From assembly GCF_003315795.1 (NCBI RefSeq), contig NZ_QMEY01000002.1, forward strand, positions 719,086 to 783,085: DNA of 64,000 nucleotides. Reading direction: 5' to 3'. The DNA is from Spongiactinospora rosea. Lineage in GTDB: Bacteria > Actinomycetota > Actinomycetes > Streptosporangiales > Streptosporangiaceae. Below the pieces are notes generated by a model that worked only from the letters and a program-made list of their open reading frames with translations, was not told the origin of the DNA and searched no databases. Position numbers and translations under genes: made by a program. Shown here in pieces: positions 32,575-40,905 of this stretch. The stretch's first letter is position 1, and each line of letters opens with the position of its first letter.

Positions 32575-33556
32575 CGCTGATCACATCCTTTCCCAGATGA
32601 CAGGCGCTCCAGTGGCCCCGCTCGTGCTCGCTCAGCACGGGCTCGCGCTCGTCGCAGGCGTCGTGGGCGAGCGAGCAGCGGAACCGGAAAGGGCACCCGG
32701 CCGAGTCCCCGCGCAGCACGGGGGGCTGGCCGGGCAGCGCGGCGAGCCGCCCGGCGCGGCGGTCGGCCCGGGGGACGGCGTCCAGCAGCGCCTTGGTGTA
32801 CGGGTGGGCCGGGCGGCGGAAGACGTCGCGCACCGCGCCGGTTTCGACCACGCGGCCCGCGTACATCACCGCCACCCGGTCGGCGATCGACGCGACCGCG
32901 CCGAAGTCGTGGGTGATCAGCACCAGGCCCATGCCGGACTCCTGCTGGAGCGCCTGGAGCAGCCGCAGGATCTGGACCTGGACCGTGGCGTCCAGCGCGG
33001 TGGTCGGCTCGTCGGCGATCAGCACCTGCGGCGACAGCGCGAGCGCCATCGCGATCACCACGCGCTGCCGCATGCCGCCGGAGAACTGGTGCGGGTACTG
33101 GCCGAAGCGGCGTTCGGGATCGGGGATGCGCGCCTGGCGCATCAGCTCGATGGCCCGGGTACGGGCCTCGCGGCGGGAGAGCCCGAGCCGGGTCCGCAGG
33201 GTCTCGCCGACCTGCGGGCCGACCTTCAGCACCGGGTTGAGCGCGGACAGCGAGTCCTGGAAGACCATGCCGATCCCCTCGCCGCGCACCTCGCGGCGCG
33301 CGGCCTCGGGCAGGGTGAGCAGGTCGCGGCCCTCCCACCGGACGGCGCCGCCGGCGATCCTGGCCGGAGGAGAGGCCAGGATGCCCATGATGACCTGGGC
33401 GGTCACGCTCTTGCCCGAGCCGGACTCCCCGAGGATCGCCAGGGTCTCCCCGCGGTCCACGTGCCAGCTCACCCCGCGCAGCACCCGCGCGGGCCCGCCC
33501 TCGCCGTCGAAATCCACCCGCAGGTCGTCGACCTGCAACAGATGCTCTGTGGGCAC
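32552..33556 (-). CDS. Oligopeptide ABC transporter ATP-binding protein (OppD type), second system
   Basis: A 334-residue ATPase. Walker A is GESGSGKSVTAQVIMGI, the signature FSGGMRQRVVIAMALA, Walker B VLIADEPTTALD, and the C-terminal cap DSAGCPFRFRCSLAHDAC. I chose the GTG giving VPTEHLLQVDDL because AGGGAG lies 6 nt before it; a GTG 15 bases earlier overlaps the permease stop and is an alternative. The frame is open far upstream but there it only shadows the permease gene. Confidence 0.93.
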   Translation of the reverse strand: MPTEHLLQVDDLRVDFDGEGGPARVLRGVSWHVDRGETLAILGESGSGKSVTAQVIMGILASPPARIAGGAVRWEGRDLLTLPEAARREVRGEGIGMVFQDSLSALNPVLKVGPQVGETLRTRLGLSRREARTRAIELMRQARIPDPERRFGQYPHQFSGGMRQRVVIAMALALSPQVLIADEPTTALDATVQVQILRLLQALQQESGMGLVLITHDFGAVASIADRVAVMYAGRVVETGAVRDVFRRPAHPYTKALLDAVPRADRRAGRLAALPGQPPVLRGDSAGCPFRFRCSLAHDACDEREPVLSEHERGHWSACHLGKDVISGALPARS

Positions 33557-33567
33557 TTCGCGCTCCC

Positions 33568-34479
33568 TCACGAGTGGATCTTCGGGTCGATCGCGTCCCT
33601 GACCACGTCCCCGAGCAGGATGAAGGCCAGGACGGCGACGCTGAGGAAAAGGGCCGGGCCGAGCAGCGGCAGCGGGGCCTCCAGGAACCGCGCCTGCGCG
33701 TCGTGGATCATCTGGCCCCACGAGATCGTCGGCGGGCGCAGCCCGATGCCGAGCATCGAGATGATCGACTCGTAGGTGATGAAGACGCCGAGGTTCGTCG
33801 TGACGACCACCAGCCAGGGGCCCAGGCTGTTCGGTACGACGTGCCGGGCCAGCGCGCGCAGCCGCGAGCAGCCGATGGCGGCGGCGGCCAGTACGTAGTC
33901 CTGCTGCTTGGCCTCGATGACCGAACCGCGGGTGATCCTGGCCACCTGCGGCCAGCCGTGCACCGACAGCGCGACGATCACCGTCCAGGTGCCGCTGCCG
34001 CCCGAGCCGAACAGCGTGAGCAGCACGCTCGCGCCCAGCAGCAGCGGAATGGCCAGGAAGATCTCGGTGACCCTGGACAGGGCCGCGTCCACCAGCCCGC
34101 CGAAGTAGCCCGCCGCCGCGCCGATCAGCCCGCCGAGCAGCCCGGTGATCACCGAGACCGCGATGCCGATGCCGAGACTGGCACGCGCGCCGTACACGCT
34201 GCGCGAGTAGACGTCGCAGCCCTGGAGGTCGCGGCCGAGCCACTGCCCGGCCCCGGCGTCGGCGAGCGTGCCGGAGAGGTCGCAGTCGTACGGGTCGCTG
34301 GTGGCGAACAGCCCCGGCACCGCGGCCATGCCCAGCATCACCACCAGCAGGGCCGCCGACACGTAGAACAGCGGACTGCGGGAGAGCCTGCGCCACACCG
34401 CGGCCCAGTGGCCGCGCCGCTTGCCCGGCACGATCACCGGGGGGTCGATGACACCGGTGGCCATCGCTGGTTCAGGCAT
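33568..34479 (-). CDS. Peptide ABC transporter permease (DppC type), second system
   Basis: A 303-residue membrane protein with a basic cytoplasmic head (GKRRGHWAAVWRRLSRSPLF), the DppC-like external region (TSDPYDCDLSGTLADAGAGQ, then RDLQGCDVYS) and the coupling loop KQQDYVLAAAAIGCSRLRAL. Six helices are expected. It ends 11 bases before the ATPase gene and overlaps the DppB-type gene by 8 bases. Confidence 0.93.
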   Translation of the reverse strand: MPEPAMATGVIDPPVIVPGKRRGHWAAVWRRLSRSPLFYVSAALLVVMLGMAAVPGLFATSDPYDCDLSGTLADAGAGQWLGRDLQGCDVYSRSVYGARASLGIGIAVSVITGLLGGLIGAAAGYFGGLVDAALSRVTEIFLAIPLLLGASVLLTLFGSGGSGTWTVIVALSVHGWPQVARITRGSVIEAKQQDYVLAAAAIGCSRLRALARHVVPNSLGPWLVVVTTNLGVFITYESIISMLGIGLRPPTISWGQMIHDAQARFLEAPLPLLGPALFLSVAVLAFILLGDVVRDAIDPKIHS

Positions 34480-35395
34480 AGCGGATCCTCGGATCGAGTA
34501 CGGCGTACAGCAGGTCCACGATCAGGTTGACCACGACGTAGACCAGGACGAACACGGTGACCACACCCACCACGGTGGTGCGTTCACCCAGGTAGACCGC
34601 GCGGGCCATGGCCTGGCCCATGCCCGGCAGGTTGAAGATGCTCTCGGTGATGACCGCGCCGCTGAGCAGCGCGCCCACCTCCAGGCCCAGGAAGGTGATG
34701 ACGGGGATCAGGCTGTTGCGCAGCGCGTGGTGGGCGACGACCCTGACCCGGGTCAGGCCCTTGGCCGTCGCCATCCGGACGTAGTCCTCGCCCAGCGCCT
34801 CGGTGAGCTGGCCCCTGGTCAGCCTGGCCACGTACGCGGTGGACAGCGACCCGAGCACGAACCCCGGCATCAGGTAGCTGAGCAGCCCGTCCTCGGTCCC
34901 GGCCACCGGGAGCCAGCCCAGTTGCACGCCGAGCAGCAACTGGAGCACGAAGGCCGTCACGAAGAACGGGATGGACAGCCCGGCGAGGGTGAACACCCGC
35001 ACGCCGGTGTCGGCGAGCCCGTTGCGGCGCAGCGCCGACAGGGTGCCCGCGCCGATGCCGATCAGGATCTGGAACGCCAGGGCGACCGCCGCGAGCTGGG
35101 CGCTGACGCCGATCCGCTCGCGCAGCATCTCGGCCACGTCCTGGCCGCTGTAGGTCTGCCCGAGATCGCCCTGCACCAGCCCGAGCAGGAACCGCCCGTA
35201 CTGCTGGAGCAGCGGTTCGTCCAGGTGGTACCGGGCCCTGATGGCCTCGGCGAACGCCGGGTCGGCGGCGCGCTCGCCCGCCAGGGCCTGCACGGGGTCG
35301 CCGGGCAGCGCGAAGGTGATGATGAAGATGACGAGGGTCGCGCCGAAGAGGACCAGCAGCGCCTGGAAGACGCGACTCGTGATGTAACGGGGCAC
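34472..35395 (-). CDS. Peptide ABC transporter permease (DppB type), second system
   Basis: A 307-residue membrane protein. The DppB start (RYITSRVFQALLVLFGATLV), PGDPVQALAGERA, and the coupling segment GEDYVRMATAKGLTRVRVVA identify it. It closes with VNLIVDLLYAVLDPRIRY, near-identical to the end of the DppB protein of the first system, a family feature. It lies 20 bases after the binding-protein gene. Confidence 0.93.
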   Translation of the reverse strand: MPRYITSRVFQALLVLFGATLVIFIITFALPGDPVQALAGERAADPAFAEAIRARYHLDEPLLQQYGRFLLGLVQGDLGQTYSGQDVAEMLRERIGVSAQLAAVALAFQILIGIGAGTLSALRRNGLADTGVRVFTLAGLSIPFFVTAFVLQLLLGVQLGWLPVAGTEDGLLSYLMPGFVLGSLSTAYVARLTRGQLTEALGEDYVRMATAKGLTRVRVVAHHALRNSLIPVITFLGLEVGALLSGAVITESIFNLPGMGQAMARAVYLGERTTVVGVVTVFVLVYVVVNLIVDLLYAVLDPRIRYA

Positions 35396-35415
35396 GGTGG
35401 ACTACCTCCGCCCGG

Positions 35416-36999
35416 TCACTTCACGACCACGGATTCGATCCGCGTCCTGCGGAAGGAGTCCACGACCACGTCGCTCACCCGCTTGGAGTGGCCGACCATG
35501 CTGCCCTGGTACCACAGCGGCACGTACGGCATGTCGCCCAGCAGCACGCGTTCGGCCTCGGCGTACTTGGCCGCCGCCGCCGTCTCGTCCTTGGCCGCCG
35601 CGCCCTGCTTGAGCAGCGTCTCGAACTCGGCGTTCTTGTAACCGGAGAAGTTCTCCCCCGCGCCCTCGGTGAACAGCGGCTTCAGGTAGTTCTCCGGGCT
35701 CGGGAAGTAGAAGGTCCACGCGGTGCGGAAGGCGGTGTCCACCTTGCCGCTGGACAGGTCGCCGAGCAGCACGGCGAGTTTGGGGTAGGCCCGGGTGCGC
35801 ACGTCCACGCCGAGGGCCTTGGAGATCTGCCGGGCGGCGGCCTCGACCCACTCCTTGTTCTCCGGCGCGTCGCTGTTGTAGCCGATCGTGAACGTGTCGC
35901 CGGGGACGCCGCCGGCGGCGTCGTAGGCGGCCTTGGCCGCGGCGGCGTCGTGCACGCACAGCGCCCCGCAGGCGTTCTGGGCGGCCCCGGGCACGACCGG
36001 CGGCACGTATCCTGTGGCCGGGATGCGGGTGTCCCGGAAGATCGCCTTGCTGATCGCGGGCCGGTCGATGGCCATCGAGACGGCCTTGCGCACCCCGGCC
36101 GACTTGAACGTGGCGCTCTGCACCGGGAACCCAAGGTATTCCATCCGGCCGCTCGGCGACTCGGTGAACCGGTCGCCGAGCTGGCCCTTGGCCTCGCTGA
36201 TCCGCGCGGTGGGCACGGCGGGGAGTACGTCGAGGTTGCCCGCGAGCAGGTCGTTGTAGGCGGTGTCGAAGCTCTGGTAGATCTTGAAGCGCACCTCGGC
36301 GGACTTGGCCTTGGTGCCCGCGTAGGAGTCGTTGCGGCGCAGCGTGATCTGCTGGTCATGCTGCCAGGAGCCCTCGATGCGGAACGCCCCGTTGCCGATC
36401 GGCCGCTGCTCGAACGCCCGCGGGTCCTTGTACGCCACCGACGGCAGCGGCGAGAACGCCGGATATCCGAGCAGTTGCTTGAACTGCGACCACGGCCGGA
36501 CCAGGTGGATCTCGAACGAGGTGTCGTCGATGACCTTCAGTCCCGACATCTCCTTGGCCGCTCCGGACTTGACCTTGTCGTAGCCCTTGATCTCGCCGAA
36601 CACGTAGGCGTTGAGCTGGGCGGACTTCTTGGTCACCGCGAAGTTCCAGGCGTCGGTGAACGACTTGGCGGTCACCTTCTCGCCGTCGTGGAAGGTCCAG
36701 CCCGGCTTGAGCTTCACCTTCCACACCGTGTTGTCGTCGCTCTCGATGCTCTCGGCCACCTCAAGGTGGGTCTGGTTGGTCTTGATGTCGAAGGTCACCA
36801 GGGGCGTGAAGAGCGCCGACACCACCTGGGAGCCGTAGACCTCGGAGTAGTTGGCCGGCATGAGGGACGACGGTTCGAGGATCGCGACGGAGAAGGAGTC
36901 CGTCTTCTTCCCGCTCTGGGAACCGCCGCAGGCAGCCACTGACGATAGAAGGACGGCCGTTACACCGACGGCCACCATGCCTCTGAAGTGCAGGAACAC
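35416..36999 (-). CDS. Peptide ABC transporter substrate-binding lipoprotein (family 5), second system
   Basis: A 527-residue extracellular binding protein. The leader ends in the lipobox LLSSVAACGG. SBP_bac_5 marks are WTFHDGEKVTAKSFTDAWN, IGNGAFRIEGSW, and the block SAGVRKAVSMAIDRPAISKA. The GTG start (VFLHFRGMV) has AAAGGTGG 7 nt upstream; the frame extends further but without signal-like sequence. It is the first gene of the second importer, about 100 bases from regulon motif B. Ligand unknown. Confidence 0.93.
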   Translation of the reverse strand: MFLHFRGMVAVGVTAVLLSSVAACGGSQSGKKTDSFSVAILEPSSLMPANYSEVYGSQVVSALFTPLVTFDIKTNQTHLEVAESIESDDNTVWKVKLKPGWTFHDGEKVTAKSFTDAWNFAVTKKSAQLNAYVFGEIKGYDKVKSGAAKEMSGLKVIDDTSFEIHLVRPWSQFKQLLGYPAFSPLPSVAYKDPRAFEQRPIGNGAFRIEGSWQHDQQITLRRNDSYAGTKAKSAEVRFKIYQSFDTAYNDLLAGNLDVLPAVPTARISEAKGQLGDRFTESPSGRMEYLGFPVQSATFKSAGVRKAVSMAIDRPAISKAIFRDTRIPATGYVPPVVPGAAQNACGALCVHDAAAAKAAYDAAGGVPGDTFTIGYNSDAPENKEWVEAAARQISKALGVDVRTRAYPKLAVLLGDLSSGKVDTAFRTAWTFYFPSPENYLKPLFTEGAGENFSGYKNAEFETLLKQGAAAKDETAAAAKYAEAERVLLGDMPYVPLWYQGSMVGHSKRVSDVVVDSFRRTRIESVVVK

Positions 37000-37098
37000 G
37001 GTCTTACCACCTTTAAGGGATTCGTCAATGCCGCCGGGAGCCGGCGATCGTGTGACGCAGGCACGGGGCGGCTCCCCCAACCGCTTCCAAGTGCGTGC

Positions 37099-37112
37099 TG
37101 AACACAGAATGC
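37099..37112 (+). promoter_or_regulatory. Regulon motif, copy B (second peptide importer)
   Basis: TGAACACAGAATGC, identical to copy A at 13 of 14 positions. It lies between the end of the ammonia-lyase gene and the start of the importer operon, about 100 bases before the binding-protein start codon. Confidence 0.65.
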
Positions 37113-37131
37113 AGAAGTGCGCCGATGAGTG

Positions 37132-38277
37132 TCAAGGCTTCCCCACGATGCTTCGGTAGCTGGCGGGGTCGCTGGCGCCCTCGGTGTTGAGCAGCAGCAC
37201 GGTGCTCGCGGGCCCGATCGCGAGATCCGCGCGGAATCCCGCGTCGCCGCAGGCCAGCCTGGCACCGGCCAGCGAGGCGGCCCCGCTCTCGCCGGACTCG
37301 ATCCCGCACGCGGCGAACGCGCGCATGGCCTCGCGGGCCGCGTCGTCGTCCACGGTGATGGTCGCGCTGACCGTGTCGCGCAGGATCGGCCAGGCCACCA
37401 GGCTGGTCTCGCCGCAGTTCAGCCCGGCCATGATCGAGCCGTGCGGGCCGCCCACCGTGACCCTGGCGCCCGCGGCGAGCGACCGGTGGACGCAGTCGGC
37501 CGTGTCCGGCTCCACGGTCGCGATGCGCGTGGCCGGACGCGGGCCGTAGTGCAGGCCGACCGCGGCGGCGAACGCGCCCACCCCGGCCGGGACCACCACC
37601 AGGTCGATCGTGTCCATCGGGTCGAGGCCCAGCTCGGCGAGCTGTTCGTCCACCTCCTCGAAGATCGTCGAGTAGCCGTCGATCACGTACCGGGGCACCG
37701 TCTCGTACCCCGGCCAGGCGGTGTCGGAGACCAGGATGTCCAGCGGGTCGCGATCGGCCTGGACCGCCGCGTAGCGGACCGCGTCGTCGTAGCCGGCGAA
37801 CACCCGGACCAGTTCGGCCCCCTCGCTCTCGATCGCCGCCGCCCGCGTCGCCGACACGTCCAGCGGCACGTAGATGCGCGACCGCAGGCCGAGCAGGCGG
37901 GCCACGTGCGCCACGGCCCTGCCGTGGTTCCCGTCGGTCGCGCAGGTCAGCACGTGATCGCTCAGGCGGGTCGCGGCCCGGCGCAACTCCTCGAAGGGGA
38001 CGGCCGGGTCGAGTCCGAGCCGTTCGCACAGCGTCCGGTGGATGCCCCAGGAGGAGCCAAGTATCTTGAACGACGGCAGCCCGAGGCGGGACTGCTCGTT
38101 CTTGACGAAGACGCGTCCGACACCCAGGTCACGTGCCAGTTCGGGCGACTCGGCCAGCGGGCTTTCGGCGTAGCCCGGCATCGAACGGTGGAACCGCCGC
38201 GGGGCGTCCAGGGATTCGTCACGGGGAACGGCCGACGGCGCGGTCCCCGGCGATCCGATGATGGCGTAGTTCGGCAC
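37132..38277 (-). CDS. Diaminopropionate ammonia-lyase-like PLP enzyme
   Basis: A 381-residue fold-type II PLP enzyme. The Schiff-base Lys lies in RLGLPSFKILGSSWG, the phosphate/substrate loop in TCATDGNHGRAVA, and the glycine-rich cofactor-binding region in VVPAGVGAFAAAVG. SFK-ILG and DGNHGRAVA are the marks of 2,3-diaminopropionate ammonia-lyases, which give pyruvate and ammonia; a serine/threonine dehydratase-like activity is the alternative. It is divergent from the GntR regulator, with regulon motif C in the gap. It suggests that the imported compound releases diaminopropionate or a similar amino acid. Confidence 0.85.
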   Translation of the reverse strand: MPNYAIIGSPGTAPSAVPRDESLDAPRRFHRSMPGYAESPLAESPELARDLGVGRVFVKNEQSRLGLPSFKILGSSWGIHRTLCERLGLDPAVPFEELRRAATRLSDHVLTCATDGNHGRAVAHVARLLGLRSRIYVPLDVSATRAAAIESEGAELVRVFAGYDDAVRYAAVQADRDPLDILVSDTAWPGYETVPRYVIDGYSTIFEEVDEQLAELGLDPMDTIDLVVVPAGVGAFAAAVGLHYGPRPATRIATVEPDTADCVHRSLAAGARVTVGGPHGSIMAGLNCGETSLVAWPILRDTVSATITVDDDAAREAMRAFAACGIESGESGAASLAGARLACGDAGFRADLAIGPASTVLLLNTEGASDPASYRSIVGKP

Positions 38278-38335
38278 GGTGCCGCCTCCAGGAGGGTCAG
38301 GGGTGGGGCCGCGCCGTCCGGCGCGGCGAAAAAGT

Positions 38336-38349
38336 GAACTCTGAGTTCA
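38336..38349. promoter_or_regulatory. Regulon motif, copy C (GntR/ammonia-lyase gap)
   Basis: On the minus strand TGAACTCAGAGTTC. It lies in the 15-bp perfect palindrome TGAACTC-T-GAGTTCA (38335-38349). This is the most symmetrical of the three copies and lies beside the regulator gene, as expected for autoregulation. Confidence 0.7.
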
Positions 38350-38401
38350 GTATGTAGTATGCTCTGGGCTGACAAAATCAAGAGCGTGCGTTGGAGGCAA
38401 A

Positions 38402-39061
38402 ATGGCGGTCTCCCGCAGACTTCTGCGTGAGCAGATGAGGGACGAGATCCTCGATCGTCTCCTCAAGGGCGTCTATCCGGTCGGCAGCCGCATCAACGAG
38501 GTGCGTCTCGCCGAAGAGATAGGCGTCAGCCGTACCCCGCTTCGCGAGGCACTGGCCAGCCTGGCGCAGGAGGGCATCCTGGACGCCCGCCCCAACCGGG
38601 GTTACTGGGTGTCCGCGCTGAGCGAGCAGGAGGTCCGCGAGACCTACCCGATCATCGCCCAACTGGAGGTGCTGGCGCTGCGCCTGTCCGACATCGACGA
38701 GCTGGCCGGGGCCGCGCCCGGGCTGATCGCGCTGGCGGAGGACATGGCGGCGAGCGAGGACGTACGCGACGTACAGCGCGCGGACGACGCCTGGCACGCC
38801 AACCTGCTGGCCTCCTGCCCCAACGGCCGGCTCCGCGAGATGATCGCCGACACCAAGCGCATCGTGCACCGCTACGAGCACGCCTACCTGGGCGACAAGG
38901 ACACCGTCCGCGAGTCGGTCGAGCAGCACAAGCGGATCGCCACGGCCCTCGGCGACAAGGACCTCGCGACGGCCACCGCCGAGCTGGAGAGCAACTGGAA
39001 GACCTCCATGCACAGCCTCATCGAGCGCATCACCGGGTCACCGGACGGGCCACCCACGTAA
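38402..39061 (+). CDS. GntR family regulator, FCD (FadR) subfamily
   Basis: A 219-residue regulator. The N-terminal winged helix reads VRLAEEIGVSRTPLREALAS, then LAQEGILD with the wing NRGYWV. The C-terminal all-helical FCD domain shows the metal/ligand positions in DDAWHANLL, then HRYEHAYLG and VEQHKRI. It probably senses an amino acid or related catabolite. It is divergent from the ammonia-lyase gene, followed after 8 bases by an aminotransferase, and is the prime candidate to bind the three TGAACWCAGARTKC motifs. Confidence 0.93.
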   Translation: MAVSRRLLREQMRDEILDRLLKGVYPVGSRINEVRLAEEIGVSRTPLREALASLAQEGILDARPNRGYWVSALSEQEVRETYPIIAQLEVLALRLSDIDELAGAAPGLIALAEDMAASEDVRDVQRADDAWHANLLASCPNGRLREMIADTKRIVHRYEHAYLGDKDTVRESVEQHKRIATALGDKDLATATAELESNWKTSMHSLIERITGSPDGPPT

Positions 39062-39069
39062 GGAGCATC

Positions 39070-40293
39070 ATGTCCATCGGTTTGAGCGATCGCGCGGGCG
39101 CGGTCACCGGGTCCGCGACCATGGCCGTCTCGGCGCGCGCCCGCGAGCTGCGCGCCGCCGGGTACCGGGTGGTCGGCTTCGGGGCGGGCGAGCCCGACTT
39201 CCCGACCCCTGACCACATCGTCGCGGCGGCCCAGCGGGCGTGCGCCGACCCGGTCAACCACCGGTACACCTCGGCGGCGGGGCTGCCCGAGCTGCGCCAC
39301 CTGATCGCTCAGACCGTGCTCGCCGACACCGGCCTCGCCGTGGCCGCCTCGGACGTACTGGTCGCCAACGGCGCCAAGCAGGCCGTCTACCTGGCCTGCA
39401 TGGTCCTGCTGAACCCCGGTGACGAAGCGCTCGTCCCCGCTCCCTACTGGACGACCTACCCGGAGGCCGTACGACTGGCGGGGGCGACCCCCGTCGCCGT
39501 GGACACCGACCCCGGCCAGGACTACAAGGTCACCCCCGACCGGCTCGACGCGCACGTCACCCCGCGCACCAAGGTGCTGTTCTTCGGCTCGCCCGCCAAC
39601 CCGACCGGCACCGTCTACACGCCCGAGGAGACCCGGGCCATCGGCGAGTGGGCGGCCCGGCGCGGCATCTGGGTGATCAGCGATGAGATCTACCAGCACC
39701 TCGTCTATGACGGCGCGGTCGCGGTGTCCATGCCGGTGGCCGCGCCCGCCGTCCGGGACCGCTGCCTGGTCATCGGCGGCGTCTCCAAGACGTACGCGAT
39801 GACCGGCTGGCGGGTCGGCTGGCTGTACGGCCCGGCCGAGGCCGTCCGGGCGGCCGTCAACCTCCAGTCGCACATGTCCTCCAACGTCTCCAACGTCGCC
39901 CAGGCCGCCGCCATCGCCGCGCTGCGCGCGGGCCGCCCCGGCTTCGACGACGTGCTGGCCGCCTACGACCGCCGCCGCCGGCTCATGCTGCACGTGCTCC
40001 AGGGCATCCGCGGGGTGGACTGCCCCACGCCGGGGGGCGCGTTCTACTGCTTCCCCTCGGTACGGCGGCTGCTCACCCGTACGATCAACGGCCGCGGCTT
40101 CGCCTCCACCGCCGAGCTGGCCGCGTTCATCCTGGACGAGGCGGGGGTGGCGCTGCTGCCGGGCGAGGCGTTCGGGGCGCCCGGCTGCCTGCGGCTCTCG
40201 TACGCCCTGGACGACCAGAGCCTCCAGACCGGCCTGGAACACCTCCAGCGCCTGCTCAGCTCCCAGGACATCCCCCGGGCCCACGTGCACTGA
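39070..40293 (+). CDS. Aspartate aminotransferase-like class I aminotransferase
   Basis: A 407-residue PLP enzyme of fold type I. Visible marks are GFGAGEPDFPTPDHI, LVANGAKQAVYLACMVLLNP, SPANPTGTVYTPEE, the Asp-bearing WVISDEIYQHLVYDG, and the PLP Lys in GGVSKTYAMTGWRVGW. The conserved Arg near the end is in GCLRLSYAL. It would exchange amino groups between an amino acid and 2-oxoglutarate or oxaloacetate. AAGGAG precedes the ATG, and it is very likely cotranscribed with gntR as part of the same catabolic regulon. Confidence 0.92.
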   Translation: MSIGLSDRAGAVTGSATMAVSARARELRAAGYRVVGFGAGEPDFPTPDHIVAAAQRACADPVNHRYTSAAGLPELRHLIAQTVLADTGLAVAASDVLVANGAKQAVYLACMVLLNPGDEALVPAPYWTTYPEAVRLAGATPVAVDTDPGQDYKVTPDRLDAHVTPRTKVLFFGSPANPTGTVYTPEETRAIGEWAARRGIWVISDEIYQHLVYDGAVAVSMPVAAPAVRDRCLVIGGVSKTYAMTGWRVGWLYGPAEAVRAAVNLQSHMSSNVSNVAQAAAIAALRAGRPGFDDVLAAYDRRRRLMLHVLQGIRGVDCPTPGGAFYCFPSVRRLLTRTINGRGFASTAELAAFILDEAGVALLPGEAFGAPGCLRLSYALDDQSLQTGLEHLQRLLSSQDIPRAHVH

Positions 40294-40309
40294 TCCCGCA
40301 CCCCCTCTG

Positions 40310-40352
40310 TATGCTGAGACACTGATGTCGCAAATTAGACGGATGTGTCGCA
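40310..40352 (+). promoter_or_regulatory. Promoter and double operator of the TetR/MFS operon
   Basis: A -10 hexamer TATGCT (40310-40315) is followed by the inverted repeat TGAGACA-CTGA-TGTCGCA (40315-40332) and a second, weaker box TTAGACG-GATG-TGTCGCA (40335-40352), 20 bp apart. Both fit a TetR-type autoregulatory operator. Confidence 0.6.
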
Positions 40353-40353
40353 G

Positions 40354-40905
40354 ATGATGGCAGTGAGCCGGGACCAGATCCTCACCAAGGCCACCGAACA
40401 CCTCAACCGCGCCCCGGCCGCCTCCATGGCCGAGATCGCGCAGAGCGTGGGCGTCAGCCGGGCGACCCTGCACCGGCACTTCGCCACCCGCACGGACCTG
40501 ATGGTCGCGCTGGGCTGGCGGGCGCTCGACGCGTGGGCGGAGGTCCACGAGCGGATCGGCCTGGGCGCGGCGCCGGGCGGGGAGCGCCTGGAGGAGATCC
40601 TGCACGCCCTGCTCATCGCCCAGATCGAGGCCGCGGAGAACTACGGTTTCGCGCTCACCGAACAGGCCATGGAAACCGATCGGGCCCTGGTCGAGCGGGC
40701 GGAGGAGCTGGAGGCCCGGGAGATCGAACTGATCTCCGCCTGCCAGCGGGCGGGCGTCCTGCGCGCCGATTTCCCCCCCATCTGGGTGAGCAACACCCTG
40801 TACGGCCTGCTGCTCGCCGTGCGCGAGAGCCTGCGGCGCGGCGACGTCGCCCGGCGGGACATCCCCCGCCTCGTACTCGAAACGTTCCTCCGGGGGACTT
40901 CATGA
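40354..40905 (+). CDS. TetR family transcriptional regulator
   Basis: A 183-residue repressor. The helix-turn-helix is MAEIAQSVGVSRATLHRHFA with TRTDLMVAL following. The remaining helices form an Ala/Leu-rich ligand domain (LLIAQIEAAENYGFALTEQA). A GTG at 40345 would lengthen it by three residues, but that codon lies inside the second operator box, so I prefer the ATG pair that follows. It overlaps the efflux gene as ATGA and probably represses both genes until a drug-like ligand binds. Confidence 0.92.
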   Translation: MMAVSRDQILTKATEHLNRAPAASMAEIAQSVGVSRATLHRHFATRTDLMVALGWRALDAWAEVHERIGLGAAPGGERLEEILHALLIAQIEAAENYGFALTEQAMETDRALVERAEELEAREIELISACQRAGVLRADFPPIWVSNTLYGLLLAVRESLRRGDVARRDIPRLVLETFLRGTS

